Shown piece after piece: positions 1 through 9,426 of a DNA stretch of 64,000 bases. Where the stretch lies: NCBI GenBank assembly GCA_963724365.1, contig CAVRUR010000013.1, positions 186,001 to 250,000 of the forward strand, given 5' to 3'. The position numbers and the translations under genes were made by a program. The notes beneath the pieces are model-generated. The model did not search any database. It had not been told where the DNA came from and saw only the letters and a list, made by a program, of their open reading frames with translations. Within the stretch, counting starts at the first letter, position 1, and each line of letters opens with the position of its first letter. This DNA is from JALORV01 sp963724365. Its GTDB lineage: Bacteria > Pseudomonadota > Gammaproteobacteria > Burkholderiales > Burkholderiaceae_F.

Positions 1-15
1 TCCCCCGACTTCATG

Positions 16-796
16 TCAGGTTCGTCCCCAGGCCGCCAGGTACTCCTTCCAGTGGGGCTGCCCAAGCGCGGTGAGCGCGGCGTGCACGCGGCCTTCTTCT
101 TCGGCGTAGCCGCCGTCATCGAGTATTCCTCGCATGCGCTGGAAGCGCGCGAACAGCAGGTAGGTGTTGACGACGTCGGTCTCGCAGTACGCGCGGATCT
201 GCTCGATGCCGCCGGCCTGGTACGCCTCCCAGACATCGCTGCCGTCCATGCCGAGCTTGCCGGCGAATCCGCACAGCTTCGCAAGGTCGTCGAGCGGAGC
301 CGCTGGCGCGCGGCTGGTACATCGCCAGCAGGTCCATCAGGTCGATGTGGCGCGTGTGGTATCGGCCGATGTAGTTGTTGTAGCGGAAGTCGCGGTCGTC
401 GTCGCCGAGTTCCCAGTAGCGCGCCGCATGCACGCCCTGGATGAGGCCGCGATAGTGCAGCACCGGCAGGTCGAACCCGCCACCGTTCCAGCTGACGAGC
501 TGCGGCGTGTAGCGATCGATCGTGGCGAAGAAGGCCTGGATCAGCTTGCCCTCGTCGTCGTCGGGCTGCCCGATCGAGCGGACGCGAAACCCGGTGTCGT
601 CGCGGAACGCGCAGGAGATCGCGACGACCCGGTGCAGGTGCAGCGGCAGGAAGTCGCTGCCGGTCTTCTCGCGGCGCTCATCGAAGAGCCGCTGTGCCAC
701 ATCGGCATCGCTCAGTTCGGAAAACTGCGCGCGCAGTCGTCGGGCACCGGCGATGTCGGGAATGGTCTCGATGTCGAAAACGAGGATCGGCGTCAT
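16..796 (-). CDS. PolB-like 3'-5' exonuclease, frameshifted
   Basis: Predicted DnaQ/PolB-type 3'-5' exonuclease of about 255 residues (the 'related to PolB exonuclease' family). The N-terminus carries the ExoI motif VFDIETIPD (about residues 6-14), where the D and E would bind the catalytic metals. A later segment WNGGGFDLPVL fits ExoII, and the C-terminal YCETDVVNTY fits ExoIII. The frame breaks near position 298: removing one G from a GG pair restores the run from AMYQPRAS into APLDDLAKLCGF and on to the stop at 16-18. The cellular substrate cannot be inferred. The family call is firm; the break is probably a sequence error. Confidence 0.8.
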
Positions 797-823
797 CGTA
801 CGGAAGGCATCGCGAAATGCGGC

Positions 824-1732
824 TTACAGCACCGCGTCGCGGCCGATGTGTTCGGCCGCGAGGGTCTGGCGCAACTGCTTCAGCGCCTCCAGCTGCATCT
901 GCCGCACGCGTTCGCGCGTCAGGCGCAGTTCGTCCGCCAGTTCGTCGAGCGTCGCGTAGGCGTGGTTGTCGAGCGCGAATCGTCGCTCGATCACGAGACG
1001 ATGGCGCTCGTCGAGGCGATCCAGCCAGACGTGCACGCGGCGTTCGAGTTCGTGACGGGTCGCTGTCGCTTCAGGCACGTCGGACGCTCCGTCCGACAGC
1101 AGATCGCACAGCGTGGAGTCGCGGATCGGCATCGAGCGGCGCATCGAGCGAGGCCGGCAGCGCTCCGAACTGCAGCACGTCGTGGACGACTTCGACCGGC
1201 TTGCCGGTCAGATGGGCGATGTCCTCGACGCGCACTTCCGCGCCGGACTCGGACTCGGCCTCGAGGTGGCGACGCGCATGAGTCACCTGCCGCAGTTCGC
1301 GCAGCACATGGACCGGCAGGCGGATCGTGCGGGCCTGGTTCATCACGGCACGCTCGACCGCCTGGCGTATCCACCACGTCGCGTAGGTCGAGAAGCGGAA
1401 GCCCCGTTCCGGCTCGAACTTCTCCAGCGCATGGATCAGCCCGAGATTGCCTTCCTCGATCAGGTCGAGCAGCGGCAGGCCGCGATGCGCATAGCGTTTT
1501 GCAATCGACACCACCAGCCGCAGGTTGCGCTCGATCATCTGCTGGCGTGCGGCGAAGTCGCCGGCCCGCGCGCGCGTGGCCGCTGTGCACGCTCCTCCTC
1601 CGCGATCATCAGCGGATGCGTGCCGATTTCCGCCAGGTAGCGCTGCACATTGTCGGGCTCGTAGTCGTCGTCGGCAGCTTCGGCTTCCACGCCGGTCACG
1701 GCGCGAGTGAATTCCTCGCTTTCACCGGACAC
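824..1732 (-). CDS. rpoS: RNA polymerase sigma factor RpoS, frameshifted
   Basis: Stationary-phase/general stress sigma factor. Region 2 is clear: LLDLIEEGNLGLIHALEKF followed by GFRFSTYATWWIRQAVERA (2.3-2.4), then MNQARTIRLPVHV, whose MNQ-RTIRLPVHV form is typical of RpoS rather than RpoD. Region 4 at the C-terminus has the helix-turn-helix RLTRERVRQMQLEALKQL. Two frame breaks, near 1555 and 1125, split it into three pieces that together cover a normal RpoS of about 300 residues. It lies directly downstream of nlpD, as in many proteobacteria, where the main rpoS promoter sits inside nlpD. The start at 1732 gives MSGESEEF; an upstream start is possible. Confidence 0.88.
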
Positions 1733-1827
1733 GCTCCTCCTCGAAAGCGCTGCGCCCCGACGCGTTCGCGTCGTCCGGCCCGCCGGCCGGTGTCGTCTGG
1801 AATGTCGCGGATACCGGTCATGTCTGC

Positions 1828-2739
1828 TCAGCGCACCGGCAGGTAGCGCAGCGGATCGACCGGCTTGCCGTGACGACGTATCTCGAAGTGAAGCTTGATC
1901 CGGTCGGCATCGCTGCGGCCGAATTCGGCAATTCGCTGGCCGCGCTTCACCGCCTGCCCCTGCTTGACGAGGATCTGGCGGTTGTGTGCGTACGCGGAAA
2001 TGAACTCGTCGTTGTGCTTGACGATGACCAGGTTGCCGTAGCCGCGCAGCGCGCTGCCGACGTAGACGACTTCCCCGTCGCCGGCCGCAATCACCGGGTC
2101 GCCGTCATTGCCGGCGATATCGAGGCCCTTGTTGCGAGTCTCATCGAAATTCTCGATCACCTTTCCCGGTGCCGGCCATTGCCACTGCACTGAACTTTCA
2201 ATCGGTGGCGGCTTGGCGGTCTCCGGCGGCACGGCTGCTGCGCCCGGCACCGCGGGCGGCGCTTGCGGAGACGGGGTCGATGGCATTGCGGGCGTGATCG
2301 GCGCGGCCGGTGGCAACGTAGGGCCGGGCGCCGTCGCGACCGGAGGCGAAACTTCGGCTCCTGGCAGAGGCCGGACTTCCGCTGACCCGATCGGCGCCAC
2401 CGGGGTGACCGTCGCCGCGCTGGCCGGTGGTGCAGTGACTCGCAACGCCTGGCCGACCGAAAGTGAAACCGAATCACCCAGGTCGTTCCAGCGCGCCAGC
2501 TCGCGGACGTCGACGCCGAACGACGTCGCAATGCTGTAAAGGGTGTCTCCGCGCTGTACTGTGTAGATGCCCTCCTTTGCGACGCGCCGGGCCGGCGGCA
2601 CCGATGTTCCGGCAGCCGCGTCGGGGCGAACGTTTGTCGGTCCGGAGCGATCGACCACGGGCGCCGGACGCTGCGTTCCGCACGCTGCCAGCATCAAGAC
2701 GACGCCGAAGAAAACACTTCTGCCGACCCACCACCTCAT
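1828..2739 (-). CDS. nlpD: NlpD-like LysM/M23 lipoprotein
   Basis: Outer-membrane lipoprotein that activates cell-wall amidases at division in known relatives. The start at 2739 (MRWWVGRS) is preferred because AGGAGG lies 6-7 bases upstream and overlaps the pcm stop; a start at 2766 would overlap pcm. A signal peptide ends in lipobox LMLAAC. A LysM domain follows (YTVQRGDTLYSIATSFGVD), then a long Pro/Ala-rich linker and a C-terminal LytM/M23 domain. The first zinc-ligand His is absent (GLDIAGNDGDP) as in E. coli NlpD, so it is expected to be a non-enzymatic LytM factor. The reading frame is intact. Confidence 0.9.
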   Translation of the reverse strand: MRWWVGRSVFFGVVLMLAACGTQRPAPVVDRSGPTNVRPDAAAGTSVPPARRVAKEGIYTVQRGDTLYSIATSFGVDVRELARWNDLGDSVSLSVGQALRVTAPPASAATVTPVAPIGSAEVRPLPGAEVSPPVATAPGPTLPPAAPITPAMPSTPSPQAPPAVPGAAAVPPETAKPPPIESSVQWQWPAPGKVIENFDETRNKGLDIAGNDGDPVIAAGDGEVVYVGSALRGYGNLVIVKHNDEFISAYAHNRQILVKQGQAVKRGQRIAEFGRSDADRIKLHFEIRRHGKPVDPLRYLPVR

Positions 2740-2749
2740 CCGCTGCCTC

Positions 2750-3443
2750 CTAAGCCACACCACCACGCAACGGCACGAAGCGGACCGCTTCCTTGCCGCT
2801 GCGGATCAACTTCCCGCTTTCGTCCTTCTGCGCCACGACAAGCTGCTGCTCGCCAGAGCCGACCGGCGCGACGATGCGTCCGCCCGGTTTCAGCTGCTCG
2901 ACCCAGGCGGACGGTATCGCATCCCCCGCGGCCGCCGCGACGATCGCATCGTAGGGTGCCGCCTGCTCCACTCCGCGTGAGCCATCGCCGAAGACCAGCC
3001 GCAGGTTCGGCAGCCGCAGCGCGCGAAGGTTGTCACGTGCGCGCTCGTGCAGGGCGCGGACGCGCTCGATGCTCACGACCTCCCCGACCAGTTGAGCCAG
3101 CACCGCCGCGGCATAGCCGCAGCCGGTGCCGACTTCGAGCACACGCGCCTGTCGCGGATCCGCAATGCCTTCGAGCGCCAGTTCGATCGTGCGCGCGACG
3201 ATGTAGGGCTGCGAGATCGTCTGGCCGTGTCCGATCGGCAACGGGGTGTCTTCGTAGGCGCGGCTCGCGAGCGCTTCGTCGACGAACAGATGCCGCGGAA
3301 CGGCCCGCATCGCATCCAGCACGCGGCTGTCGCGCACTCCGAGTTCGCGCACGCTTTCGACCATGCGATCGCGCACCTTGGCCGAGCGCCAGACCGGCGT
3401 GCCCCTGCGTCGCGTCGATCGCCGGCAATGCAGGCCGACGCAT
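2750..3443 (-). CDS. pcm: protein-L-isoaspartate O-methyltransferase, frameshifted
   Basis: Repairs isoaspartyl residues in aged proteins by SAM-dependent methylation in the cytoplasm. Diagnostic segments are MRAVPRHLFVDEALASRAYE, PIGHGQTISQPYIVARTIEL and the SAM-binding VLEVGTGCGYAAAVLA. The C-terminus ends VRFVPLRGGVA. The probable start is ATG at 3443, one base after the surE stop. That short N-terminal stretch is in another frame, so one break lies near 3400 in a GGGG run. The gene is sandwiched between surE and nlpD in the classic stress-survival order. Confidence 0.87.
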
Positions 3444-3444
3444 C

Positions 3445-4192
3445 TCAGGCTCGCTCCAGCCATGCACGCACACCTTCCAGCTGCGTCGTCGTGCGTCAGG
3501 TCGATCTGCAGCGGCGTAACCGACACGTAGCCGGCGGACGTCGCATGGAAGTCGGTCCCCGGCCCGCCTTCCTTCGCACCCCCGGCCGGACCGATCCAGT
3601 AGATCGGTTCGCCACGTGGATTGACGGTGCGCACCACCGGTTCCGAAGGGTGGCGCTTGCCCAAACGGGTCGCGACGATTCCGCGGATTTCGGCCACCGG
3701 CCGATTCGGCAGGTTCACGTTCAGCAGGAAGGCGCCGGGCAAGGGTTGCTGAATGTGACGACGCACGACTTCAGCCGCCATCGCAGCCGCAGCGTCCAGG
3801 TGCGCATAGCCCTTGTCCACCAGCGAAAAGGCCATCGCCGGAATGCCGAAGAGGTAGCCCTCCATCGCGGCTGCAACCGTGCCCGAGTAGATCGTGTCGT
3901 CGCCCATGTTCTGCCCGTTGTTGATGCCGGAAACGATCAGATCCGGGCGCTCATCGAGCAACCCCGTCAGAGCGATATGCACGCAGTCGCTCGGCGTGCC
4001 ATTGATGTAGGTGACTCCATTGGACGCCGTGCTGACCGTGAGGGGCCGTGACAACGTCAGGGAGTTACTGGCACCGCTGCTGTTCTGTTCGGGCGCGACG
4101 ACGGTGACGGTGCCGAACGGACGCATCGCCGCAGCAAGCGCAGCGAGGCCGGGAGCCAGATAGCCATCGTCGTTGGAAACCAGGATGCGCAT
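3445..4192 (-). CDS. surE: 5'/3'-nucleotidase SurE, frameshifted near its end
   Basis: Metal-dependent nucleoside monophosphate phosphatase of the SurE family. The N-terminus MRILVSNDDGYLAPG contains the DD metal site. SSGASNSLTLSRPL, NGTPSDCVHIAL and VSGINNGQNMGDDTIYSGTV are all family hallmarks. The frame is lost near 3482, after DLTHDDA; the alternative frame gives LEGVRAWLERA and a TGA at 3445-3447, a normal SurE C-terminus. Without this correction surE would read straight through into pcm as one polypeptide, which is an artefact. It is the first protein gene of the surE-pcm-nlpD-rpoS block. Confidence 0.88.
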
Positions 4193-4249
4193 AAAGAAAT
4201 AGCCGGTCGCGCGATTTGCGATCAGCGCGCCGGCTACCTCGGCAAGCAG

Positions 4250-4328
<79 letters not shown>

Positions 4329-4376
4329 GGAGCGGATTATAGCCGCGACTGCGACCTGCACCGGGGAAGAACGCAA

Positions 4377-4757
4377 TCAGTTGCCGGAAAGCAGCCTGCG
4401 AATGGCCGCAAGTTCCTCGCGCAAATCGACCGCGTCGAGCGGGATCTGCGAGCCATTGCCATTCTTGCCATCGTGCCGCGAAGGGCGTTCACCCTCTTCA
4501 AGGCGATTGCGGGCGCCACTGATCGTGAAGCCCTGCTCGTACAGAAGTTCGCGGATGCGACGGATCAGCAGGACTTCATGATGCTGGTAGTAGCGCCGGT
4601 TGCCGCGCCGCTTGACTGGCCGCAACTGCGTGAACTCCTGCTCCCAGTAGCGCAGCACGTGCGGCTTGACCCCGCACAGCTCGCTCACTTCACCAATCGT
4701 GAAATAGCGCTTCGCCGGAATCGGCGGCAGCAGTTGCGATGTCTCGTGGCGTTGCAT
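4377..4757 (-). CDS. MerR-family transcriptional regulator
   Basis: Small DNA-binding regulator of 126 residues. The N-terminal winged helix-turn-helix (about residues 17-85) contains YFTIGEVSELCGVKPHVLRY and YWEQEF, the MerR signature. A short C-terminal part replaces the usual effector domain and has no cysteine cluster, so it is not a metal sensor of the MerR/CueR type. It is found after ihfA in many Burkholderiales. Its target is unknown. The frame is intact. Confidence 0.88.
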   Translation of the reverse strand: MQRHETSQLLPPIPAKRYFTIGEVSELCGVKPHVLRYWEQEFTQLRPVKRRGNRRYYQHHEVLLIRRIRELLYEQGFTISGARNRLEEGERPSRHDGKNGNGSQIPLDAVDLREELAAIRRLLSGN

Positions 4758-4803
4758 CGCGCTGGTCGGGAAGTCCGCTACTCAGCCCGGCACGCCCGCG
4801 GCC

Positions 4804-5199
4804 CTAATGGGAACCCGCGATACGGGCCACCGCAGCTTTCAGCTTCTGGCTGGCATGGAAGGTCACAACGCGACGCGCCGTGATCGCGATTTCTTCGCCG
4901 GTCTTCGGGTTGCGGCCCGGTCGCGTCGGTTTGTCACGCAATTGAAAGTTGCCGAATCCCGAAAGCTTCACGGATTCCCCTCGCTCGAGCGCCTGTCGGA
5001 TCTCGTCGAAGAACCCGTCCACCATGTCCTTGGCTTCGCGCTTGTTCAGCCCCAGCCGGTCGAAAAGGGCTTCGGCCAGCTCCGCCTTGGTCATCGTCTT
5101 GGCGCCGCGATCGCTCGCGTGGTTACCTGCCGTGGCAGGCGGCAACTCGGGAAACTTGAAGCCCGTCGTCATCTGGGAATCGTCTCGCATTGTCTTCAC
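4804..5199 (-). CDS. ihfA: integration host factor subunit alpha
   Basis: DNA-bending nucleoid protein that acts as a heterodimer with IhfB. The core starts at MTKAELAEALFDRLGLNK and contains the beta-arm signature GFGNFQLRDKPTRPGRNPKT. The chosen start is GTG at 5199, which overlaps the pheT stop as GTGA and adds about 35 residues before the core; the inner ATG would give a more usual length of 96. The 4-base overlap supports translational coupling to pheT, as in the pheST-ihfA operons of other proteobacteria. Confidence 0.93.
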   Translation of the reverse strand: MKTMRDDSQMTTGFKFPELPPATAGNHASDRGAKTMTKAELAEALFDRLGLNKREAKDMVDGFFDEIRQALERGESVKLSGFGNFQLRDKPTRPGRNPKTGEEIAITARRVVTFHASQKLKAAVARIAGSH

Positions 5200-7634
5200 T
5201 GTCGTAGACGGGCGCCGAACCGCCGGGCCAGTTCCTCGACGACTGCGGTGACCACTGCATCGGCATCAGTATCGCTCAGCGGCTTTTCAGTATCTTGCAG
5301 AACAATCCGGATAGCAAGGCTTTTTTCTTTATTTAACAATGCGTTAGCGCCCACTACTGCGGCTGGTTCCGAAGTTGACCGGGGACGATACACGTCGAAC
5401 AGTCGGACTTCAGCCAGAGCCGACAATCGGCCATCGGCGCGCGACAGCTTGTCGATTGCGCCTTCGATCGAGGCGTAATTGACGGACTCGTTGACGATGA
5501 CGGCGATGTCGCGCTGCAGCGGCTGGAACTTTGGAATGTCGCGCACGATGGGAAGCTCGCGCGCGAGCAACGGTTCAAGCTCGACCTGGAAGACCACTGC
5601 GCCCTTCGGCAGTTCGTAGGCCTGCTGCAGACGTGGATGGAGTTCACCGAGAAAGCCGACCTCGCGCCCGTCGAACTCGATGCGCGCGCTGCGTCCCGGA
5701 TGCAGCGCAGGATGGACTGCCGGTTCGACGCGGATGACGCCGGGAGCGAACAGGCGCTCCACGTCTCCCTTGATGTCGAAGTAATCGACGTCGCGCGACG
5801 GGCTCGCCCACTGATCGTCGTCAGCCGGTCCGTACGCAAGCCCGGCGACACAGGTGGGCTGGGCAATCCCCTGCACTTCCAGCGGCCCGTCGACGACTTG
5901 CGGGTCTCGCCTGAACACGCGCCCGATCTCGAAGACCCGGACGCGTCCCGCCTTACGGTTCAGGTTGTAGCCAAGCACGGACACCAGCCCACCAAGCAGT
6001 GAACTGCGCATCACTGACATCTGCGCCGAGATCGGGTTGAGCACGGCGATGGGCTGGTCGTTCGCAGCGAAGTCACGCTCCCAGCGGGCATCGACGAACG
6101 AATAATTGATGAGCTCCTGGTAGCCGAGCTGGGCGAGAAGTGCGCGAACCGCATGCGGCGATCTCCGTGTTTCAGGGCGCGCGCGCATGCGCGCCGGCGC
6201 CATCGGCGCATGCGCCGGAATGCGCGCGTAGCCGTACAACCGCGCCACCTCCTCGATCAGGTCCTCCTCGGTTTCCAGATCGAACCGGTAGCTCGGCGGC
6301 GTCACGATGAACGCGGCCTCCGAGCGGTGGTAGGACAGGCGCAGGCGCTCGAACACGTTGGCCATGTCGTCGGCCCCGAGTGCTATGCCAAGCACCTTGC
6401 GGCATCGCTCCACGCGCATGCTGACCGGCGCGCGTTGCGGCAACCCGACGATCGTGTCGTCAATCGGACCGGGTTGCCCGCCGCACACATCGAGGATCAG
6501 GCGGGTGATGTATTCGACGTGGTCGGTGGTGGTCGCGTAGTCGACGCCACGTTCAAAGCGATGTGCCGCATCGGTGGAAAAATTGAAACGGCGGGCGCGT
6601 CCGCGGATGGCATCCGGCCACCAGAAGGCCGCCTCGACGTAGATGTTGCGTGTGTCGAGCGAGACGGCCGTGCCCTCTCCACCCATGATCCCCGCGAGTG
6701 CCTCGACACCGTTGTCGTCTGCAATCACGCCGACCCCGCCGTCGACCGTCACGGTCTGTCCGTTCAGCAGCTCCACGGTTTCACCGGGGCGGCCCCAGCG
6801 TACGCAAAGCCGACCCTTGACCTTGTCGAGGTCGAACACATGCGAAGGGCGTCCCAGTTCCAGCATCACGTAGTTCGAGATATCGACCAGTGCCGAGATC
6901 GGTCGCTGACCGCTGCGCAGCAGTCTCTGCATCATCCACTCCGGCGTGGCCGCATGTGCATCGACGCCGCGGATCACGCGTCCGGAAAATCGGCCGCACA
7001 GGTCGGCCGCTTCCACTGATACGGGCAGCCGATCGTCCAGCACGGGCGCGGCCGGCCGTATGGTCGGCAACGTCAGTTCGGCTCCGGTGATGGCGGCCAC
7101 CTCACGCGCAACACCGACGACGCTGAGGCAGTCGGCCCGGTTCGGCGTCAGCTTGATCGTGAGAATCTGGTCGTCAAGATCAAGCACGTCGCGCACGTTG
7201 CGTCCCGGCGTGGCGTCGTCGGCCAGCAGCAGCAAACCCGTATGGTCGTCCGACAGTCCGAGTTCACGCGCCGAGCACAGCATGCCCTGCGACTCGACTC
7301 CGCGCATCGTCGTTGCCTTGATGCTGAAGTCCCCCGGCAAAATGGCACCCGGCAGCGCACACGGCACCCGGATCCCCGGCGCAACGTTGGGGGCACCGCA
7401 AACGATGGTCAGCGGCGCTGCCTGTCCGACATCCACTTCGCAGACGGTCAGCTTGTCGGCATTCGGGTGCCGGTCGACCGTGCGCACCCGGCCGACGACC
7501 ACTCCGCTGAACGGCGGGGCGACAGGCCGGCGGTCTTCGACCTCCAGGCCTGCCATCGTGAGTTCATCGGCAAGCGTTGCACCGTCGATCGACGGGTCAG
7601 CGTAGCGCCGCAGCCACTTTTCCGAGATGTCCAT
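5196..7634 (-). CDS. pheT: phenylalanyl-tRNA synthetase beta subunit
   Basis: Beta chain of the alpha2beta2 PheRS, 812 residues, intact. The N-terminal EMAP/OB-fold tRNA-binding domain (about 40-150) includes HPNADKLTVCEVDVG. The B3/B4 editing region, the B5 domain and the catalytic-like fold follow. The C-terminal FDX anticodon-binding domain has FQPLQRDIAVIVNE and ends near EELARRFGARLRQ. It follows pheS by 6 bases and overlaps ihfA by 3-4 bases. This 2.4-kb frame without a break contrasts with the many broken genes elsewhere. Confidence 0.97.
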   Translation of the reverse strand: MDISEKWLRRYADPSIDGATLADELTMAGLEVEDRRPVAPPFSGVVVGRVRTVDRHPNADKLTVCEVDVGQAAPLTIVCGAPNVAPGIRVPCALPGAILPGDFSIKATTMRGVESQGMLCSARELGLSDDHTGLLLLADDATPGRNVRDVLDLDDQILTIKLTPNRADCLSVVGVAREVAAITGAELTLPTIRPAAPVLDDRLPVSVEAADLCGRFSGRVIRGVDAHAATPEWMMQRLLRSGQRPISALVDISNYVMLELGRPSHVFDLDKVKGRLCVRWGRPGETVELLNGQTVTVDGGVGVIADDNGVEALAGIMGGEGTAVSLDTRNIYVEAAFWWPDAIRGRARRFNFSTDAAHRFERGVDYATTTDHVEYITRLILDVCGGQPGPIDDTIVGLPQRAPVSMRVERCRKVLGIALGADDMANVFERLRLSYHRSEAAFIVTPPSYRFDLETEEDLIEEVARLYGYARIPAHAPMAPARMRARPETRRSPHAVRALLAQLGYQELINYSFVDARWERDFAANDQPIAVLNPISAQMSVMRSSLLGGLVSVLGYNLNRKAGRVRVFEIGRVFRRDPQVVDGPLEVQGIAQPTCVAGLAYGPADDDQWASPSRDVDYFDIKGDVERLFAPGVIRVEPAVHPALHPGRSARIEFDGREVGFLGELHPRLQQAYELPKGAVVFQVELEPLLARELPIVRDIPKFQPLQRDIAVIVNESVNYASIEGAIDKLSRADGRLSALAEVRLFDVYRPRSTSEPAAVVGANALLNKEKSLAIRIVLQDTEKPLSDTDADAVVTAVVEELARRFGARLRQ

Positions 7635-7640
7635 CGCGTG

Positions 7641-8654
7641 TCAGTTGAACTGCCGCAAGAAGCGGAGGTCACCTTCGAAGAAAATCCGCAGATCGTCGAC
7701 TCCGTAGCGCAACATGGTCAGTCGCTCGAGCCCGGAGCCGAACGCGAAGCCGATGTACTTTTCCGGATCCAGACCGAAATTGCGCACCACCGTCGGGTGC
7801 ACCTGACCCGAACCCGAGATCTCGAGCCAGTTGCCTTTGCGCGGCCCGCTGGTGAACATCATGTCGATCTCGGCCGAAGGCTCGGTGAACGGGAAGTACG
7901 ACGGGCGAAAGCGCACTACCAGGTCATCGGTCTCGAAGAAGCGTCGCAGGAAGTCGGTGTAGACCGCCTTGAGATCGGCAAAGGTCACGTTCTCGTCGAT
8001 CCAGAGTCCCTCGACCTGCTGGAACATCGGCGAATGCGTCGCATCGCTGTCGACACGATACGTGCGCCCGAGTGCGATGACCTTGATCGGTGGCGCGTGC
8101 ATACGCGCGTAGCGCACCTGCATCGGACTGGTGTGGGTTCGCAACAGCAGCGGCTTGCCGAACCGGTCCTGCGCATCGACGTAAAACGTATCCTGCATCG
8201 AACGGGCCGGATGGTTCTCCGGGCTGTTGAGTGCAGTGAAGTTATGCCAGTCGGTTTCGATTTCGGGTCCGTCCGCGACATCGAAACCGATCGAAGCAAA
8301 GATCTCCTCGACGCGCATCCAGGTCCGGATCACCGGATGGATTCCGCCGGCACTGCGCACGCGTCCAGGAAGCGTGACGTCGATGGCTTCCTGTGCCAGG
8401 CGCTCGTTGAGTTGCGCATCCGCCAGTGCCTGCCGGCGTTCGTCGAGCAGGGATTCGATCGCCTCCTTGGCCCGATTGATGCGCGCGCCCTGCTCCCGCT
8501 TGTCCTCGGCGGAGAGGCGCGCAAGGGACTTCAGCCTCTCGGTGATGGCCCCCGACTTGCCGAGAAAGCGCGCCTTCTCGTTCTCGAGCGCCGCCGGCTG
8601 CATCGCTGCAGCGAACGCGGCACGCGCCTCATTTACGAGTTGTTCGAGATCCAT
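7641..8654 (-). CDS. pheS: phenylalanyl-tRNA synthetase alpha subunit
   Basis: Catalytic subunit of PheRS, 337 residues. An N-terminal coiled coil (about 1-90) precedes the class II catalytic core. Motif 2 lies around LLRTHTSPMQVRYAR, and motif 3 is seen as GFAFGSGLERLTMLRYGVDD. HPGHPV-type sequences are represented by GGIHPVIRTW. ATG at 8654 (MDLEQLV) is chosen; an in-frame TTG at 8669 is an alternative. No good Shine-Dalgarno sequence precedes the ATG; the poly-U tract of an intrinsic terminator sits where one would be expected. Confidence 0.95.
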   Translation of the reverse strand: MDLEQLVNEARAAFAAAMQPAALENEKARFLGKSGAITERLKSLARLSAEDKREQGARINRAKEAIESLLDERRQALADAQLNERLAQEAIDVTLPGRVRSAGGIHPVIRTWMRVEEIFASIGFDVADGPEIETDWHNFTALNSPENHPARSMQDTFYVDAQDRFGKPLLLRTHTSPMQVRYARMHAPPIKVIALGRTYRVDSDATHSPMFQQVEGLWIDENVTFADLKAVYTDFLRRFFETDDLVVRFRPSYFPFTEPSAEIDMMFTSGPRKGNWLEISGSGQVHPTVVRNFGLDPEKYIGFAFGSGLERLTMLRYGVDDLRIFFEGDLRFLRQFN

Positions 8655-8667
8655 TTTCGGTGAAGCC

Positions 8668-8699
8668 AAAAAAACGGGGCCCAGCAGTGAGGCCCCGTT
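8668..8699 (-). terminator. intrinsic terminator in the pheS leader
   Basis: On the minus strand a GC-rich stem ACGGGGCC/GGCCCCGT with a 9-base loop is followed by seven T's. The T-run ends 13 bases before the pheS ATG at 8654 and begins about 40 bases after the rplT stop. It either ends the infC-rpmI-rplT message with partial read-through or works as an attenuator for pheST. Confidence 0.85.
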
Positions 8700-8737
8700 C
8701 CTGATTCCGCCGATCGCAGTCGACCGGCAAATTGCGC

Positions 8738-9097
8738 TTAGGCGGCGAGCGAAGCCTTGACCTTGTCGACGACGGCCGCAAAACCCGGCTTGTCGAGCAC
8801 CGCCATGTCGGCCAGCACCTTGCGGTCAATCCCGATCTCGGCCTTGCCGAGTCCGTTGATGAACGCACTGTAGGTAATGCCGTGTTCGCGTACCGCTGCA
8901 TTGATCCGCGCGATCCACAGCGAACGGAACACGCGCTTCTTCGTACGACGATCGCGGTAGGCATACTGCCCCGCCTTCATCACCGCCTGTTTGGCGACGC
9001 GGAATACGTTATTGCGCCGGCGCGTGAACCCCGCGGCCTGGGCCAGGACCTTCTTGTGCCGCGCGCGGGCGGTCACACCACGTTTTACTCGAGGCAT
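8738..9097 (-). CDS. rplT: 50S ribosomal protein L20
   Basis: Primary 23S rRNA-binding protein of 119 residues, needed early in large-subunit assembly. MPRVKRGVTARARHKKVL at the N-terminus and the RDRRTKKRVFRSLWIARINA segment are unmistakable. In other bacteria L20 also represses its own operon by binding the mRNA. It follows rpmI by 11 bases. The frame is intact. Confidence 0.97.
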   Translation of the reverse strand: MPRVKRGVTARARHKKVLAQAAGFTRRRNNVFRVAKQAVMKAGQYAYRDRRTKKRVFRSLWIARINAAVREHGITYSAFINGLGKAEIGIDRKVLADMAVLDKPGFAAVVDKVKASLAA

Positions 9098-9108
9098 GTC
9101 AGTCTCCC

Positions 9109-9306
9109 TTACGCGTACGGCATCATGCGACGCACGGACTTGACGTCGGCATCGCTGATCTGCACCGCGCCGCGCAGGTGGCGCTTCGCCTTGGTGGTCT
9201 TCTTGGTGAGGATGTGGCGCTTGAACGCCTGTCCCCGCTTGATCGAGCCGCTCGCGCGGATCTCGAAGCGCTTTGACGCGCTCTTTTTCGTCTTCATCTT
9301 CGGCAT
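9109..9306 (-). CDS. rpmI: 50S ribosomal protein L35
   Basis: Basic 65-residue ribosomal protein starting MPKMKTKKSASKRF and ending RRMMPYA. The start at 9306 gives the normal family length; the frame stays open further upstream but that extension is not L35-like. It sits between infC and rplT in the standard operon. Confidence 0.96.
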   Translation of the reverse strand: MPKMKTKKSASKRFEIRASGSIKRGQAFKRHILTKKTTKAKRHLRGAVQISDADVKSVRRMMPYA

Positions 9307-9426
9307 CTTGGCCGTCCCTTTCTTTGATGGCGTCGGGCGCTCTTGCGAGACTTTGAGCCTGTTGCCACTTGTTGAGCCGCGTCGCGGCTGTTGCTGCACA
9401 ACCCCGCTGGATCAGCAGGGCACGAA

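Noticed and set aside
164..1846. Long plus-strand frames opposite the exonuclease and rpoS
   Set aside because: They mirror genuine minus-strand genes in GC-rich DNA and have Arg/Ala-rich products without family features.
2750..4192. A SurE-Pcm fusion protein
   Set aside because: The single long frame arises from a one-base error near 3482; the correct frame gives normal SurE and Pcm ends with a stop at 3445 and a start at 3443.
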